64,000 bases of DNA from Pleodorina starrii (GCA_030267565.1 BRXU01000014.1:372001-436000); one strand, 5' to 3'. Numbered from the stretch's first letter, positions 34,201 through 46,009 are shown. Notes: generated by a model from the letters alone, not told the origin. A program made the numbers and translations.

Positions 34201-36114
34201 CCCCCCCCCACCAGCCCCCCCCCCCCCTCACACACACGCACGCACACACGCACGCACGCACATGCACCATCCCAAGGGTTGGAGCCCGCTAACACAACGA
34301 CGCCCGCCCGCCCTCCCGCCCGCCCGCCCGGCCACACGGCCACAGCCCCACCTGCGCGTTGGTGATGAAGGGCTCCCTCGCGCGGCTGCCCCGGCCCGGC
34401 ATCTGAACCGCAAGCAGCTCCACCCGGTTCACCCGACACCACTCCTGCGAGGCGGGGGCGGGGACCAACACCTCTCACCACGGCCTGCATCCGTGCGCCA
34501 GCGCCGCCTCCGTTCCTTCGTTACGGTTGTCGTTTCAAAGTTTTATATTATTTCGAACCAGAACCCGGTTCTATTGTTAAGCTTAGTAAATTGTTGGTGA
34601 TTATAGATTTTATACAGTTTTAATTATATCCCATGTCTGCCTCCCCGCCCCGGCCCCCACCAGTAGCGGGCTTGGGCTCCTGCGCGGCCCGGTGCCCTCT
34701 GAGGTCCACATATCCTCCGCATTTCCGGCCGAGTGGAATGCCAGGATCCGCGCCCTGGGGCAGAGATGGAGGGGATGGAGGGGATGGAGGGGATGGAGGG
34801 GATGGAGGGGATGGAGGGGATGGAGGGCAGGGTCCTGTTTGGTTCGTTCCTTGCAGCAAAGGTGGCTCGAGAGTGAGCTGCGTTCCAACCAGCCGTAACC
34901 AGCCAGCGGTCGGGGCCCTCCGCTGACCGAGGTCGCCGCCACCCGCCTGCCCAGCATTACACCCTTGCACTCGTCCGTTGCGGTCCTTACTCGGTTCTAA
35001 ACATCCGTCGTCATCAGCCAACTGGGCGGCAAATGCGTGCGCCGGTAAAATCGGTACCATATACTGTCTTACTGTGCCGTCTGCGAACGATGACCAGTTT
35101 CGGCCTCTATTTGCATCGTATACTGCGCACCGTTACGCGCCCTTTCGCGTGCAGCATGTATGCCGTACAGTCGAGCGGCCGTACTGGCAGTACCATGTTC
35201 ACGGGCTCCGCCCACCTGGGGTTGGGGGTGGCTGTACCGCTCAGGGGTAGGCCCGGAAACCAACGGGCCAGCAGCTCCGGGCTGCAGCGCGCGGACACGG
35301 GCGCGGCTGGCGGCGGCCGCGGCGGCGTCAGCGACTGACCCACGGGTCCGTTGAGCAACCGACTGGTTTCGGCGCCGTCCAGTGGAGCGTTGCCGCCGCC
35401 GATGGCGCTGCTGGTCCCCGTCGCGGACAGTTGTTCGTTAAAGTACCGCCGGATCTCATCCTCGGACCTGCAATGGGCGGTACGGCATGTGCAGGTACGA
35501 CAGAGGCATGACCTTTTGGAGGCCGTTTCCGTGCCGGATCCGCGCCGCCGCCGAACCGCTATGATGATGATGACTCACCACAGCAGCGCCGCCTGTTCTG
35601 GCGGCGCCTGCACCATTCCCGGCCGCTGCTCCTCCGCCTCTTCCAACAAAACCTGCGGGAAGCCACACCAACCGCCATAACCGCCACCATCAACATCACA
35701 GCCATTGCTGAGCATGATTCCCGGCGGGTTCTCTCTTTCCTGTCTGGGTGAATTGTGCGGTGTGGCCTGATTTGGCGTGCGTACCTTTGCCCCCTGGCCG
35801 TATCCGCTGCAGTGCACGGCCCCAGGATCTGCTGTGAGGCTGCTGGGCCGGCCACTTTGATTCGGGCAAGGGGTGGGGACTACCCGGTTCCTGGTTGACG
35901 CTTCGAATTCCAGCGCCTGATTCGCTGGCTCTTACAGGACCGCTTAATTGGCTTGCTATGGGACTATGTCGGGTGACGGGCCGGCAAGGCCCGCTTGGCT
36001 ATGTCGGGTGACGGGCCGGCAAGGCCCGCTTGGCTATGGGGGCGGGGACCGACCTACCTCTATGAGACTTATCTTGCGGGCCTGTTCGGGAGTCAGCATG
36101 GCCGCATGTGGCAT
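31261..36114 (-). CDS. Type II thioesterase, alpha/beta hydrolase (11 exons, about 418 aa)
   Basis: Family role: hydrolysis of acyl or aberrant thioesters from carrier proteins of polyketide, non-ribosomal-peptide or fatty-acid synthases (GrsT-like family). Exons: 36114-36054, 35828-35785, 35652-35579, 35467-35216, 34754-34661, 34444-34352, 33304-33062, 32577-32521, 32114-32000, 31740-31680, 31423-31261; total divisible by three. The core runs from ILAFHSAGNAEDMW (oxyanion region) through MPGRGSRAREP to nucleophile S234 in the SHSFG elbow, then WGNQD (candidate acid D364) and GNH (H392). The core is about 270 residues, as usual for the family. A roughly 145-residue N-terminal extension (VLLEEAEEQRPGM, EDEIRRYFNEQ) is extra and unrecognised. 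The weak point is exon 1: its better donor (GAG|gtaggt) is out of phase, and the phase-correct join needs GTAG|gtcggt. The 5' end may therefore be wrong, although exons 3-11 are firm. Confidence 0.85.
31449..31494. repeat. (AC)n/(CATA)n microsatellite
   Basis: Dinucleotide CA repeats pass into short CATA units inside the last intron of the thioesterase gene. Confidence 0.85.
33666..33726. repeat. Tandem atgaaacgc repeat
   Basis: A 9-bp unit (catgaaacg) is repeated about six times in the thioesterase intron between exons 6 and 7. Confidence 0.85.
34766..34828. repeat. (GGATGGAGGG)n minisatellite
   Basis: A 10-bp unit is repeated about six times, just upstream of thioesterase exon 5 on the - strand. 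Confidence 0.9.
35965..36034. repeat. 35-bp tandem duplication
   Basis: Positions 35965-35999 are repeated exactly at 36000-36034 (unit begins tatgtcgggtgacgggcc). It lies in the first intron of the thioesterase model and may contribute to the uncertain splicing there. Confidence 0.9.
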
Positions 36115-36306
36115 ATCCTTCCGTGGCTGGAAATATAAATGCTGCGGGCGAGCGCAGGAGCTGCGGCGGGGAATGCGTGAATGCGGGTGCCCGGGGCCTG
36201 GGCGGAGGGGGGAATGGGCGGAAAGGAGGGGGAGGGCGAGGGGAGGAAAGAGGGCGCGGGGAGTGGAGGTGTGTCGGTGCGTGAATGTGCGTGTGTGTGC
36301 GCGTGT

Positions 36307-36320
36307 TTACGTGTGTGTGT

Positions 36321-36363
<43 letters not shown>
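36307..36363. repeat. (GT)n microsatellite
   Basis: A long GT run interrupted near its start. It lies in non-coding DNA upstream of the thioesterase gene. Confidence 0.9.
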
Positions 36364-36365
<2 letters not shown>

Positions 36366-36397
36366 CGCATGGGCGCGGGTGTGGCCTATTTGCTTGC

Positions 36398-37586
36398 AGG
36401 CAGTGCAAGCCCAAGCAGGCCGACGCAGTCAATGCTCTGTGGCTGTCTCCGGCGGAATGTAATGGGGAGCCGTTTGGGCCCTCCCTGGACAATCGGATTT
36501 GGGCAACGGCTGCGACAACAGCGTTAGGTGCGGTACGCAGAGTTGATCCTCAAGGTCTACCGCGAAGGGAGGGACTGATTGCTTTCAGTATTCTCGCCTT
36601 GCATGACGACTCTGCTTGCTTGCTTACTTTGTCAGTGCGCCGACTGGCTTGCGCCGGCGTAGGCTGCCCTGGAATGGAGTAGTTGCAGCGCAGCCAGACG
36701 AAAAGAGGTGCGGGCAGCCAAACTGCTGGGGGAAGCAGCAGCCGTCAGCGGCCCGGCACGCCCTTGGGCTTGGGCGCGGCTTCAGCAGCTTGCAGGGGCC
36801 TGGGTGCTGACGAAAGACGAGAGGCGTCAGCACTCCGAGGAAGCAGCACCTGCCAAACTCGTCGGTGAGGGCCCATAACGCCAGGACTGGACTGACGCTG
36901 TCAGCAGTTTGAGGCACCGGCTTGAAAGGCGCGGCTGGGCGGTGCTGGGTCGGCTGGTCCAAGAGGGCGTGTCCGCCGTACGTCTTTGCGGTCGCACTCC
37001 GGTGGCCGCCTAATTAAGCTACTATGGACAGCTCGATTTACACGATTTGGCAGCCGTAGAAGGCATTGAGTAAGTCGCGCTCCAACGCAACTGGCCTTAT
37101 CTTACGCCAGGCATGCCGCTGGCATGCTTCAGTGCGCATTAGTAATCAAGTAGTTGGGCGAGCTAGGATGGAGCTTAACCTCGGGGAGAGCACCTTCTTC
37201 TAGACATTTGCCTTTATCCGTGTATACCATTATGCGAATGAGTGCACATTGAGGACCTGCTATGGCCGTCGGCGGCTCAGCACGGGCACAGCGGGCCGTT
37301 CTGAACGGGCAGGACCCTGCTGTGTGGGAGTACCGCTGGGTGCGTGGAAGCCGGGGGTCCGGGGGCACCGCGGGGGCGACAGACGAGGATGCGACACGCT
37401 GTATGTTTGCGCGACACCTCCCACAAGTTGTTTGTTAGGCAGCAAGGCAGGGTTGGGCAGGTTCTGCCAGGTTCGGCCCGCGGGGCAGCGACAGGTCCAT
37501 CACGGGCGGCGGTGCGTCAGTCAGTCCCGGGGCAGCGCCGAAGCGCGCCAACAGGCTCGGCGTGGGGCGCATGTAGATCTGGAAAG
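36398..37586. other. Unassigned exon-like segments
   Basis: Three pieces look coding but do not join. On the + strand, 36402-36525 follows a ttgcttgcag acceptor and reads CKPKQADAVNALWLSPAEC... . On the - strand, about 36870-36945 reads SVSPVLALWALTDEFG, with a possible downstream piece ending PKGVPGR* near 36748. Also on the - strand, 37586 down to about 37437 follows a gcgcctttccag acceptor, reads IYMRPTPSLLARFGAAPG... and ends PCLAA*. None has a family I recognise. They may belong to a small unresolved gene, to alternative 5' exons of the thioesterase, or to decayed duplicates. Confidence 0.25.
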
Positions 37587-37599
37587 GCGCGGGGTCGAT

Positions 37600-38351
37600 G
37601 TCTGCTTTTGAATGTCAATGTCTCGGGGGACCACCTTAGTAATTACAGGTCGTTGGCCGTTAGCATAGGACAAAATCGCATTCATCACGTCATTTAAGCA
37701 ACGTCACTCATGCCCATGTATTGTGGTAATGAAAGTTAAACGAATGCAACGCCAAGCCAAAAATGAAATTCGCTGATCGACACCGCGAGTATGCCCTGCA
37801 AGCGCGCTTCCTCTCGCCTAACCCAGATATAACCCAGGGATAACCCAGAGCACATGTTGAGACGTACCTGTGGCAGGTCAGAGCAGCTTCTGCGATGACT
37901 CCATCACACCCACTCACAGCAAGGACACCGGAGCTTCTGCTGCCGAACTTCTCCTAACCCTCATCAATCAAACTAAACTCATAAACCATTTAAATAGCCG
38001 CACAACTTCACGACAGCAGCCGACGCCCCGGGGGTCGCGCCAAAGCGCACCAACCGCTCCATCCAGCGCCACCCTCTCCCCCCCCCTTCACATCACACCA
38101 ACACTAGGCGCCCAAACGCTCACACGCCACGTCGCCAGCGCGAAGGCCACTGCGGGCAGCCCGGGACGTAGCCGCCTCGTACCGTGGCGTGTAGGAGTGC
38201 GGGGAACCGCTCCAGCAGTCGGCGAAGGCCATACGGTAGCGGGTAGCCCGGGACGTAGCCGCCTCGCGGGCTACACACCTTGACGTGTGGGAGTGTGCGC
38301 AGTGCGGGGAACCGCTCCAGCAGTCCAGCAGTCCAGCAATCCAGCTCCCCC
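37600..38351. other. Spacer upstream of the J-domain gene
   Basis: No supported gene. It contains a near-duplicate motif agcccgggacgtagccgcctcg (around 38158 and 38246). It presumably holds the promoter of the + strand J-domain gene. Confidence 0.4.
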
Positions 38352-41300
38352 ATGCCTCCCCGGAGGCAGCAGCAGCTGTCCATCCTCGCTGCATTGCCCA
38401 GCTGCCTCTCCACCACCGCCCAAGTGCCGCCATCAGCGCTTCTCCTCGGGAGTCCCTTTCCCCTTCCGGCGGTGAGGGGTGCCGCCCTCACCTCCCTGCT
38501 GCCGTTCCAGCAGTCTCTACCCGCGTGGCGCCGGGGTCGGCCGCCGCCCGCGCCGGCAACCCCGGCAACATCCCCTTACACGCGACCTCAATCGCAGCCG
38601 CAGCCGCAGCCGCATCCAGGTTACTGCTGGTCCTCATTAGCGGCACCGGAGCCGCAGCCGCAGCCGCAGCCAAGTGATGCCGCCTCCTCAGTAGCGGCAC
38701 GGCAGGGGTCGCTGCCTGGCGGCGGCGGTGGCGGCGGCGGTGGCGGCGGCGGTGGCGGCGGGAGTGGCGGTGCCTGGCGGGCCTCTGCGTGGGAGGGGCT
38801 GTTCGGCAGGTGAGGTGCGCAGTCGGGTCGGATCTCGGCTGGGCGGCAGCAATGGGGACGGGGCTCCGCGAACACAGGGCGTGCTTGCAGCCCGCTCGGT
38901 CTGTCTGCCATGCCAAGCTTGTCACGCCTGTCTGTCTGTCTGTCATGCCTGTCTGTTTGGCCGCACTGTTTTCCGGCTGCGTTTTCAAACCCGCATCGGT
39001 TTTGCGGCCGCAGGTGCCGCGGCAGCAGCGTCTGCAACGGATCGCTTGCCGCCAGGGCGTCGGCCAGCAGTTGTGACCCCGGCGGATGGGGCGCGAGCGG
39101 GTGGTGCGGCCGCGGCTATGGCAGTAGCGCCTGGAGTAGCGACAGCGGCGGCGGAGGCCGAGGCGGTGGCGGCGGCCCTGGCGCCGGCGGCGGCGGTTCC
39201 GGTCGCGCTGGGGCAGGCGGCGGCGCCGTTGGGCCCGACCTTCCGGCTGGTAACCACTATGAGGTGGGATGAGGTGCGGAGAGATGGAATGGGGTGTTGT
39301 TGTGCGAGGGGATGGGCTGATGTGAGGTGAGGTGAGGTGAGGTGAGGTGAGGTGAGGTGAGGTGAGGTGAGGTGAGGTGAGGTGAGGTGAGGTGAGGTGA
39401 GGTGAGGTGAGGTGAGGTGAGGTGAGGTGAGGTGAGGTGAGGTGAGGTGAGGTGAGGTGAGGTGAGGTGAGGTGAGGTGAGGTGAGGTGAGGTGAGGTGA
39501 GGTGAGGTGAGGTGAGGTGAGGTGAGGTGAGGTGAGGTGAGGTGAGGTGAGGTGAGGTGAGGTGAGGTGAGGTGAGGTGAGGTGAGGTGAGGTGAGGTGA
39601 GGTGAGGTGAGGTGAGGTGAGGTGAGGTGAGGTGAGGTGAGGTGAGGTGAGGTGAGGTGAGGTGAGGTGAGGTGAGGTGAGGTGAGGTGAGGTGAGGTGA
39701 GGTGAGGTGAGGTGAGGTGAGGTGAGGTGAGGTGAGGTGAGGTGAGGTGAGGTGAGGTGAGGTGAGGTGAGGTGAGGTGAGGTGAGGTGAGGTGAGGTGA
39801 GGTGAGGTGAGGTGAGGTGAGGTGAGGTGAGGTGAGGTGAGGTGAGGTGAGGTGAGGTGAGGTGAGGTGAGGTGAGGTGAGGTGAGGTGAGGTGAGGTGA
39901 GGTGAGGTGAGGTGAGGTGAGGTGAGGTGAGTTCAGCTGTGCTGTCCAGCAAAGCTGTCGAGCGTCGTATAACGTTTACCGCATCGCTGAACCGTGCAAG
40001 CAGCGAGGAGGTACGGCAGCAGGTGCGGGCGCTGCTGCTGCTGCGGCGTGTGCACCCTTTTTGCCGCCGCCGGAGGTGTATGGTTCAGTGGTTGTGTGCG
40101 ACCTTGGGGGCGAAGGTGGGGGCGGAGGACAACCTCCTTACTTGCTCCAAACACAAATGTGCGGTGCCAAGGCCCTGAAAACCCCTTTTACAACTGTTTC
40201 CGTTTCCGTACAAACCGACGCTGTTGACAGGTGCTGGGCGTCCCACGGGACGCTCCGCTGACGGCCATCAAGGCGGCTTTCCGACAGGTGCCGTACTTCA
40301 CCCTGGGTGTGTGGGGGGCGGCGGGGGCTGGTACTTGGTTGTTGGTATGTTGGTCTGTCGCCCTCCACGGCTGGTGTGATGTATACCGTACCCGAAAAGT
40401 ACGCCCCAGCCGGTTTCTGCCTGGCACTCCAGTCCACTTTGCGCTCCTCGCAATACCCCGTTTGGGGCGCCCCATTGCTGTTTACGCATCCAAAACCTCG
40501 ATTCCACTTTGCGCACATTTGCATTCCTTCGAAACCACAGCGGGCCAAGGAGCTGCATCCCGATGTCATCGCGGCTCGCTCCAGAGGCCGGAGCCACCAC
40601 CAACACCAGCAGCAGCAGCACCATCCGCAGCGCCAGCATGCGCAGCATCAGCATCAGCAACAGCCGTTGTTATACGAACGACAATCGTACGAAAATACGG
40701 TAGAGCAGTCCGCGTCGGCCTTTCTGCGCATCGTGGCGGCGTACGAGGCACTCAGCAACCCCGCCAGCAGGTACGGCATGACGGTAAAAATGAGAGGGCG
40801 TGACGGTTAAGCGTTGTATCAGTTGACGGAATCGGACGGGATCTCTGTGCACGGAATCCAGTGATCGCACGCGCAGAGCAGGGTTCCTTGGTCGTACACA
40901 GACCCGGGTGTGCTTCCCCTGGGCCCGCGCATCTGACAGGAGGGAGTACGACATGCGCCTGGCGGCGGCGGCGGCCGCCGCGGCCGCCACGTCGCGTGGC
41001 GGCGGCGGCGCCGCCGCCGAGGCGCAGCGGCGGCGGCAACAGCAGCATCAGCACGGCAGCACCGCCGCGGCGGCTGGCGGCAGCGGCGTCGGGCGCCGCG
41101 CGACGGGTTCCGGATCTGGATTCGATTCCGGGGTCGGATCCGGATCTGGATCCGTCGGCGGTGACCTTCGGCACGTGGATTTCCGGGCCTGGCGCTACGG
41201 AGTGGGCGAGTGGATGACGCGCACGAGGCGGGAACCAGTGGCGGGTGAGTGTGCGACGCGCCGCGCGGGATGGCGCCTGTTAGGCAGGCCAGGACATGCA

Positions 41301-44300
41301 GGCATGCCGCCTGTCCTGTCCTGTCCTGTCCTGTCCTGGTGACACTCCTGTCCTGTCCTGTCCTGTTCTGTCCGATGCTGTCCTGTCCTGTCCGGGCGGT
41401 GCAGGATGCGAATGGAGGTCAAGCTTAACAGGAGGGAGGGCGCAGTTAAGGCGGTCCAATCCATTTGACGATATGGATTGGTTCCTGCCTCCCCACCTGC
41501 TCGACACCTGTCCTGCCCGCGCCGCGGCTCGACCACCCAGGAGGTCGAAACGCGACCCACCGCCCCACCCGGCTCGACATGGCCCCTCCGCCCTCCCCCC
41601 CTCCGTCTCCCCCTGCACCCCTGCACCCTGGACCCTCGCCCCTTGCCTTCCGCTCCCCTGCTCCCCCGCCCGCCCTTTCCTCTCCGTCCTCCGTCCTCCG
41701 CCCTCCCGGGCCGATTTCTTTTACCGCCCTCCACTCCTCCTCCGCGCAGGTCGCGCCGCCGCCCTGGAGTACTACCTGAGAAAGTACTCGCACGAGTTCG
41801 AGAGCCAGCTGCACTCGGCGCTGGTGCACGCCTACCTGGGGCCCAAGTGGGTTGGAAGCGCGTCCGCGCCCTCGCCTCGTCCGTTTTTGCCGCGTGTGTT
41901 TGCGCTTTGCGCCTGTGTTTGCTGTCTGGGCTGAGGGAGCGGACGTGCGCATGTGCGGCAGGCGGCAGGCGCTGGGGAGCGGTGTCCGGAGTGTCCAGAG
42001 TGTGGGTCCCCCCAGGCACCTTTTTTGGGGGGAGGAATGAAGAATGGGGGATGGGGGATGGCGGGTTCTTGGCACCGACGCCGTGAAGAGGACTGGGGCC
42101 GGCTCGTGCATTTTGAGGGTTGGGTTGCAACTAACTGCAACCAACTGCAATCAGCATGTCCCGGATGACGCATTGGGTTGTGGGCACTGCACCATTCGTC
42201 CATGGCTCCATGGCTGTAGGCTCGACCTGCGGCCCGGTGAGCTACCCCGCTGCTTCGAGGCGGACCTCCGGCGCCACCCGGGAGCCAGCGACCAACTGAT
42301 GCAGCTGGTTTCGGGGCGCACGCTGCTGGGAGTCGTACGGGTCAAGGTACCGCATCGCGCTTCGGGGGCCGCACGGGCGAGGACAGGACGTTACGCTGGG
42401 AAATCATTACGGGAGGCGCATTACGGGACGCGCATTACGGGAATCCCGCTTGCGATGCGGTGGTTTCGGAGTCGGGACGATTTTGGGGGCCGACGGCCGA
42501 GGAATACGAATCCACGCATTCCTCGGGCTGAAGGACAAAAGGTACGTCAATAGACACGCGTGTGTTGTGGCAACACTGATGCGCGGCGGGCCTCGGCCTG
42601 GGTGGGCGGCGCGCGTCATGTGGCGGCCCTGGCGAGGCGCGAGAGCCGTCACGACCCGCGGGTCACTTTGCGCTCTCCGCTCCAACCCTGCGGCACAGGA
42701 GCCCCTCCGCCTGGAGCCCGGCGCGGCCGGCACGGCCGCGGCTGTAGCTGAGCTTCCGCCGCCACCGCCGCCGCCGCCTTCTGCGACGTCATCAGCTCGG
42801 GGGACGGCGAGGGCGGCGGTGGCACCGGCTGCGGCGGACGTGTCTGTGGCAGGCAGGCGTGGAGGAGGCTCGTCGGATGGGGCCCTGGGCTCAGCTGAGC
42901 CTCAAGGGCCTGTGGAGGAGGCGGCGCCGCGGCAGGAGGCGGCGGTGGGGGCGGCGGCGGCCGCATCCCACTTGGCTGAGGACCCTGCAGGAGCAGTGGA
43001 TGGCGATGGCGGCAGCGGTGGCGGCTCCGACTCGCCTCTCAGCGGCGCCGCTTCCGACCACAGCTCCGCGGGCGGCGACGTAGCCGCCTCCGGCTCCGCG
43101 GCTCATCGTTGCCGCCAGCTTGACACTCATGGCCATGGTGGTGGCGGCGGCGGCAGTAGCGACAGTGGCGTCTGTGATGGAGCCGTCACCGCCGCCGCCT
43201 CCGCTTCTCCAAACGACGCTGCCGACGCCGACGCCAGTGCCGCCGTCGCCACTGCCGCCACCTTCGCAGCCATCCACGGCCACGGCCACGGCGGCTACGG
43301 CAGCGCCGCCGCCACTGGCGGCTACGACAGCGGCGGCGGCGGCGGCATCGACCCCCTGACGGTCCTCGATCCCGCCGCCATCCGCGGTCTGCCCGACGAG
43401 GCTGTCGTACAGCTCGCCGCCGCCAGCATCGCCGCCAGTGATGCCGCCACCACCGGCTACGGCCATTTAGTGCCGGGCTACAGCCGCCTGAGAGGTCTGC
43501 TGGAGCTCCAGGGATTCTACCCGGATCCTGCCGTACTGCAGCGACGCAGCACGCAGATCTCTCTGGTGACGGCGGCGGAGGCAGTGCAGGCTCGCAACAC
43601 CGCACTGGTGCTTGGCGGCTCACGTCTGATGGGGCGCTGGAGGCAGGAGGCTGCCGCCACCGCTGCCGCTGCCGCTGCGGCGGCGGCGGCGGCGGCCCCA
43701 GTGGCACCGGCGGAACCGGCGGGGGCGACGGGGCGGCGGCAGGAGCGGCAGGCGGGTGGGCGCGTGGCGGAGGAGGCGGGGGAGCTGCCGACAGAGGTGA
43801 TGCCGCCAGAGCAGCTCCAGGTGGGTGGGGGCCCTGGGGCAGGCAGGTCGTCCAGGGAGGGAACACCCTGCTGCAGACTGCACCGCATACAGTGCCGCAT
43901 ATGGTACTGCATATGGTACTGCATATGGTACTGCATATGGTACTGCATGTATGGTATCACATATGGTACTAGCACATGTATGGTGCTACATATTGTGTTC
44001 TTTGCATAGGCGGGGGCTGCCGACTGCCGTACCGTACGGCAGCCTCACGTGAGTCCGAGTCGAGCCGCCTCCTCTTTCGCTCCTCCCTCCCTCCCTCCCT
44101 CCCACCTTCCCACCTTCCTTCCAGGGACTGGCGGAGGCCGCTCGCCTGGCGGAGGCGGAAGCCGCCGCCGCTGCCGTCGCCGCCGCCGCCGAAGCGGCGG
44201 CAACGGCCGCCGCCGAGGCGGCTCGAGGACCGAAGCCGGCGCCTCCTCTCAACAGCCCGCGCAACTGGCTGTTCGGGTATGACGTCCCTGCCACCGCCGG

Positions 44301-46009
44301 CGACGGCGGCGGCGGCGACGGCGGCGATGACGCCAGTGACGGCGGCGGCCCAACCAAAGTACTAGAGATGCGTATCGGGCAGGAAGTGACGGCTTTTGCC
44401 GTACACCAGCTGCCGCCGCCACCAACCGCGACAGCAAACACGTCTTCTTCCTCTGGGGAGGGCTTCGATGACGTCATAGGCTGGGCTCGTGGTCGGGACA
44501 CTCGGGGTTTCGGAGCGGTCCCGGAGCTGCGGAGCACTGCGGCGGCGGCGGCAGCGGCGGCTTATGGGCAGCTGCAAGGTACGGCGGAGTCGCCGCCGCC
44601 GCCGGATCAGCAGCCTGAGGGTCTCATGGTGCCGCTGTTCGGCCCTGTGGTGGAGGGGCGCGTCAAGGTGTATGTGGACGGGAGGTTGGAGGCGGGCGTG
44701 GAGGGCTGCCACGTGTACGACACGGAAGGTGAGCCGTACGACACGGGAGCTGTCCAGGCCGTGGTGGGACCGCATCGGCACTCGGGCCGAGTGCCGACTC
44801 TGTCCGGCGCCGCGCCGCAACGCTTCGCGTCGTACCGGGCTGCGAAAGGCGGGGGAAAAGAAGATACCGGTACCGCAGCGAAGGAACGGAGACGGCGTCA
44901 GCGAATGGACCCTAAACCCAGGAATAAAGGGGGGAAGGGGAGGGGTTTTAGGGTTTCAGGGTTTTACGTAACGCGTATCGCGAGCCAGTGGCGGTCCACT
45001 CGGTGACTTCGCTGCCATTCTTCTTCTTCGTCTTCCTTTCCTTGCCCCGCAGGTGCAACCCACGTGTAAACCCATCCATCCATCGCGCCCATGCCTTCCC
45101 CATTTCCGTCCGTCCCTGTGCCCCCACATGCCGTACCATGCCGTACCAACATGCCGTACCGTCAGGTCGCCGCGTGGCGCTGATCGTCCGCGGCAGCTTC
45201 CCCGGCCTGCGCACCATCCACTTCTTCGCCATACTGCCCGGCCAGCCAGGCGCCGGCAAGCAGCGGCTGAGGCTGCTGTGCCGCTGCGTGAAGGCTCGGC
45301 TGCTGCCCTCCCCCACTTGGCTGTTTCCGCCCCGGTGAGTGCCGGGCTACCGTCCCCTCCCTGGATCAAACCTTTAGGTTGCGTGTGTTGTGACATTGGA
45401 CTGGCCCACGGGGGGTCCGGTTGGTTGGTTGGTTGTTCTGTTGACTTGCGGCGGTTGACAGCTGCACCGTGTCGCTCGGACGGACGGACAGAGGGAGGGA
45501 CGGAGGGGCGGATGGATGGATGCGCGAGGACAAAGGAAACTTACCCGCGCGGGCGGCTGTCGCCCTGTGCACTGTACCCGAATGCCCAAAGGACCAAAGC
45601 CCGCCCCCGCTCGCGCGGAGCGCTGCGCTGCCCACGTGCCAACCCACCTGCCAACCCACCTGCCAACTCAAGCGCCCTGGTAGTTAACGAACCACCCTAA
45701 CTGTCAACCCAACTGTCAACCCAATTATAACCGCCCAACGCCAGGGAGGACACGCACGACGTGGGCGGTTGGTACTTCGAGTGGGGGGGCTACGGCCGGC
45801 GTCAGCTGCCGGGTTGGCTGGACCCCTCCGTGTTTGTGTTCGTGGCGGCAATCGTGGCTTCGGAGCAGGAGCGCATCGCGGCGTCGCAGCGGCGGGCGGT
45901 TTCGGAGCTGCTGGTGGGATGGCGCGACGCGGTGCGGACGGCGGCGGAGAGCTGGGTGCCGTGGCGGTGGCGGTGGCAGCGGCACCGGCCGCAGGGCGAC
46001 GGGGGATGA
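38352..46009 (+). CDS. J-domain (DnaJ) protein with long low-complexity extensions (11 exons, 1227 aa)
   Basis: Hsp70 co-chaperone-type protein. Exons: 38352-38809, 39014-39263, 40231-40287, 40541-40770, 40940-41244, 41750-41846, 42220-42346, 42699-43820, 44125-44728, 45166-45334, 45745-46009; all phases agree. The J-domain starts at NHYEVLGVPRDAP (about 233) and keeps the HPD triad (261-263), which stimulates Hsp70 ATPase. After HPD, about 40 His/Gln-rich residues interrupt the domain before the last helix (FLRIVAAYEALSNPASRREYD). Residues about 410-508 (WRYGVGEWM, LEYYLRKYSHEF, HAYLGP) and 1080-1200 (VALIVRGSFPGLRTIHFFAIL, DPSVFVFVAAIVASEQERI) look ordered but unfamiliar; the latter may touch a membrane. 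Exon 8 is a 374-residue Gly/Ala/Asp-rich linker. The N-terminus MPPRRQQQLSILAAL, rich in Arg, Ser and Ala, could be an organelle transit peptide (inference). The RING-CH gene follows on the same strand about 1.1 kb downstream. Confidence 0.9.
39326..39930. repeat. (GGTGA)121 satellite inside intron 2 of the J-domain gene
   Basis: 605 bp of perfect GGTGA pentamers with no visible substitution, starting 62 nt after the genuine donor GAG|gtggga. Every unit reads G|GTGAG, a near-consensus 5' splice site. The 231-aa (LTSPH)n ORF on the - strand is an artefact of this repeat. Confidence 0.98.
41313..41396. repeat. (CCTGT)n pentamer repeats
   Basis: Two blocks of tgtcc/cctgt pentamers in intron 5 of the J-domain gene, interrupted by ggtgacactc and ctgatg-like segments. 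Confidence 0.85.
43891..43985. repeat. 12-bp minisatellite (gcatatggtact)
   Basis: Four near-perfect 12-bp units followed by decayed copies, in intron 8 of the J-domain gene. The NdeI-like catatg core makes each unit partly palindromic. Confidence 0.85.

Noticed and set aside
39257..39952. 231-codon - strand ORF of repeated LTSPH
   Set aside because: It is the translation of (GGTGA)n read backwards. A pentamer repeat has no stop in this frame by chance.
42450..42698. Upstream extension of the 519-codon + strand ORF in the J-domain gene
   Set aside because: The acceptor at 42698 joins exon 7 in phase. The upstream part is intron, and the frame also runs past the donor at 43820 into a minisatellite.
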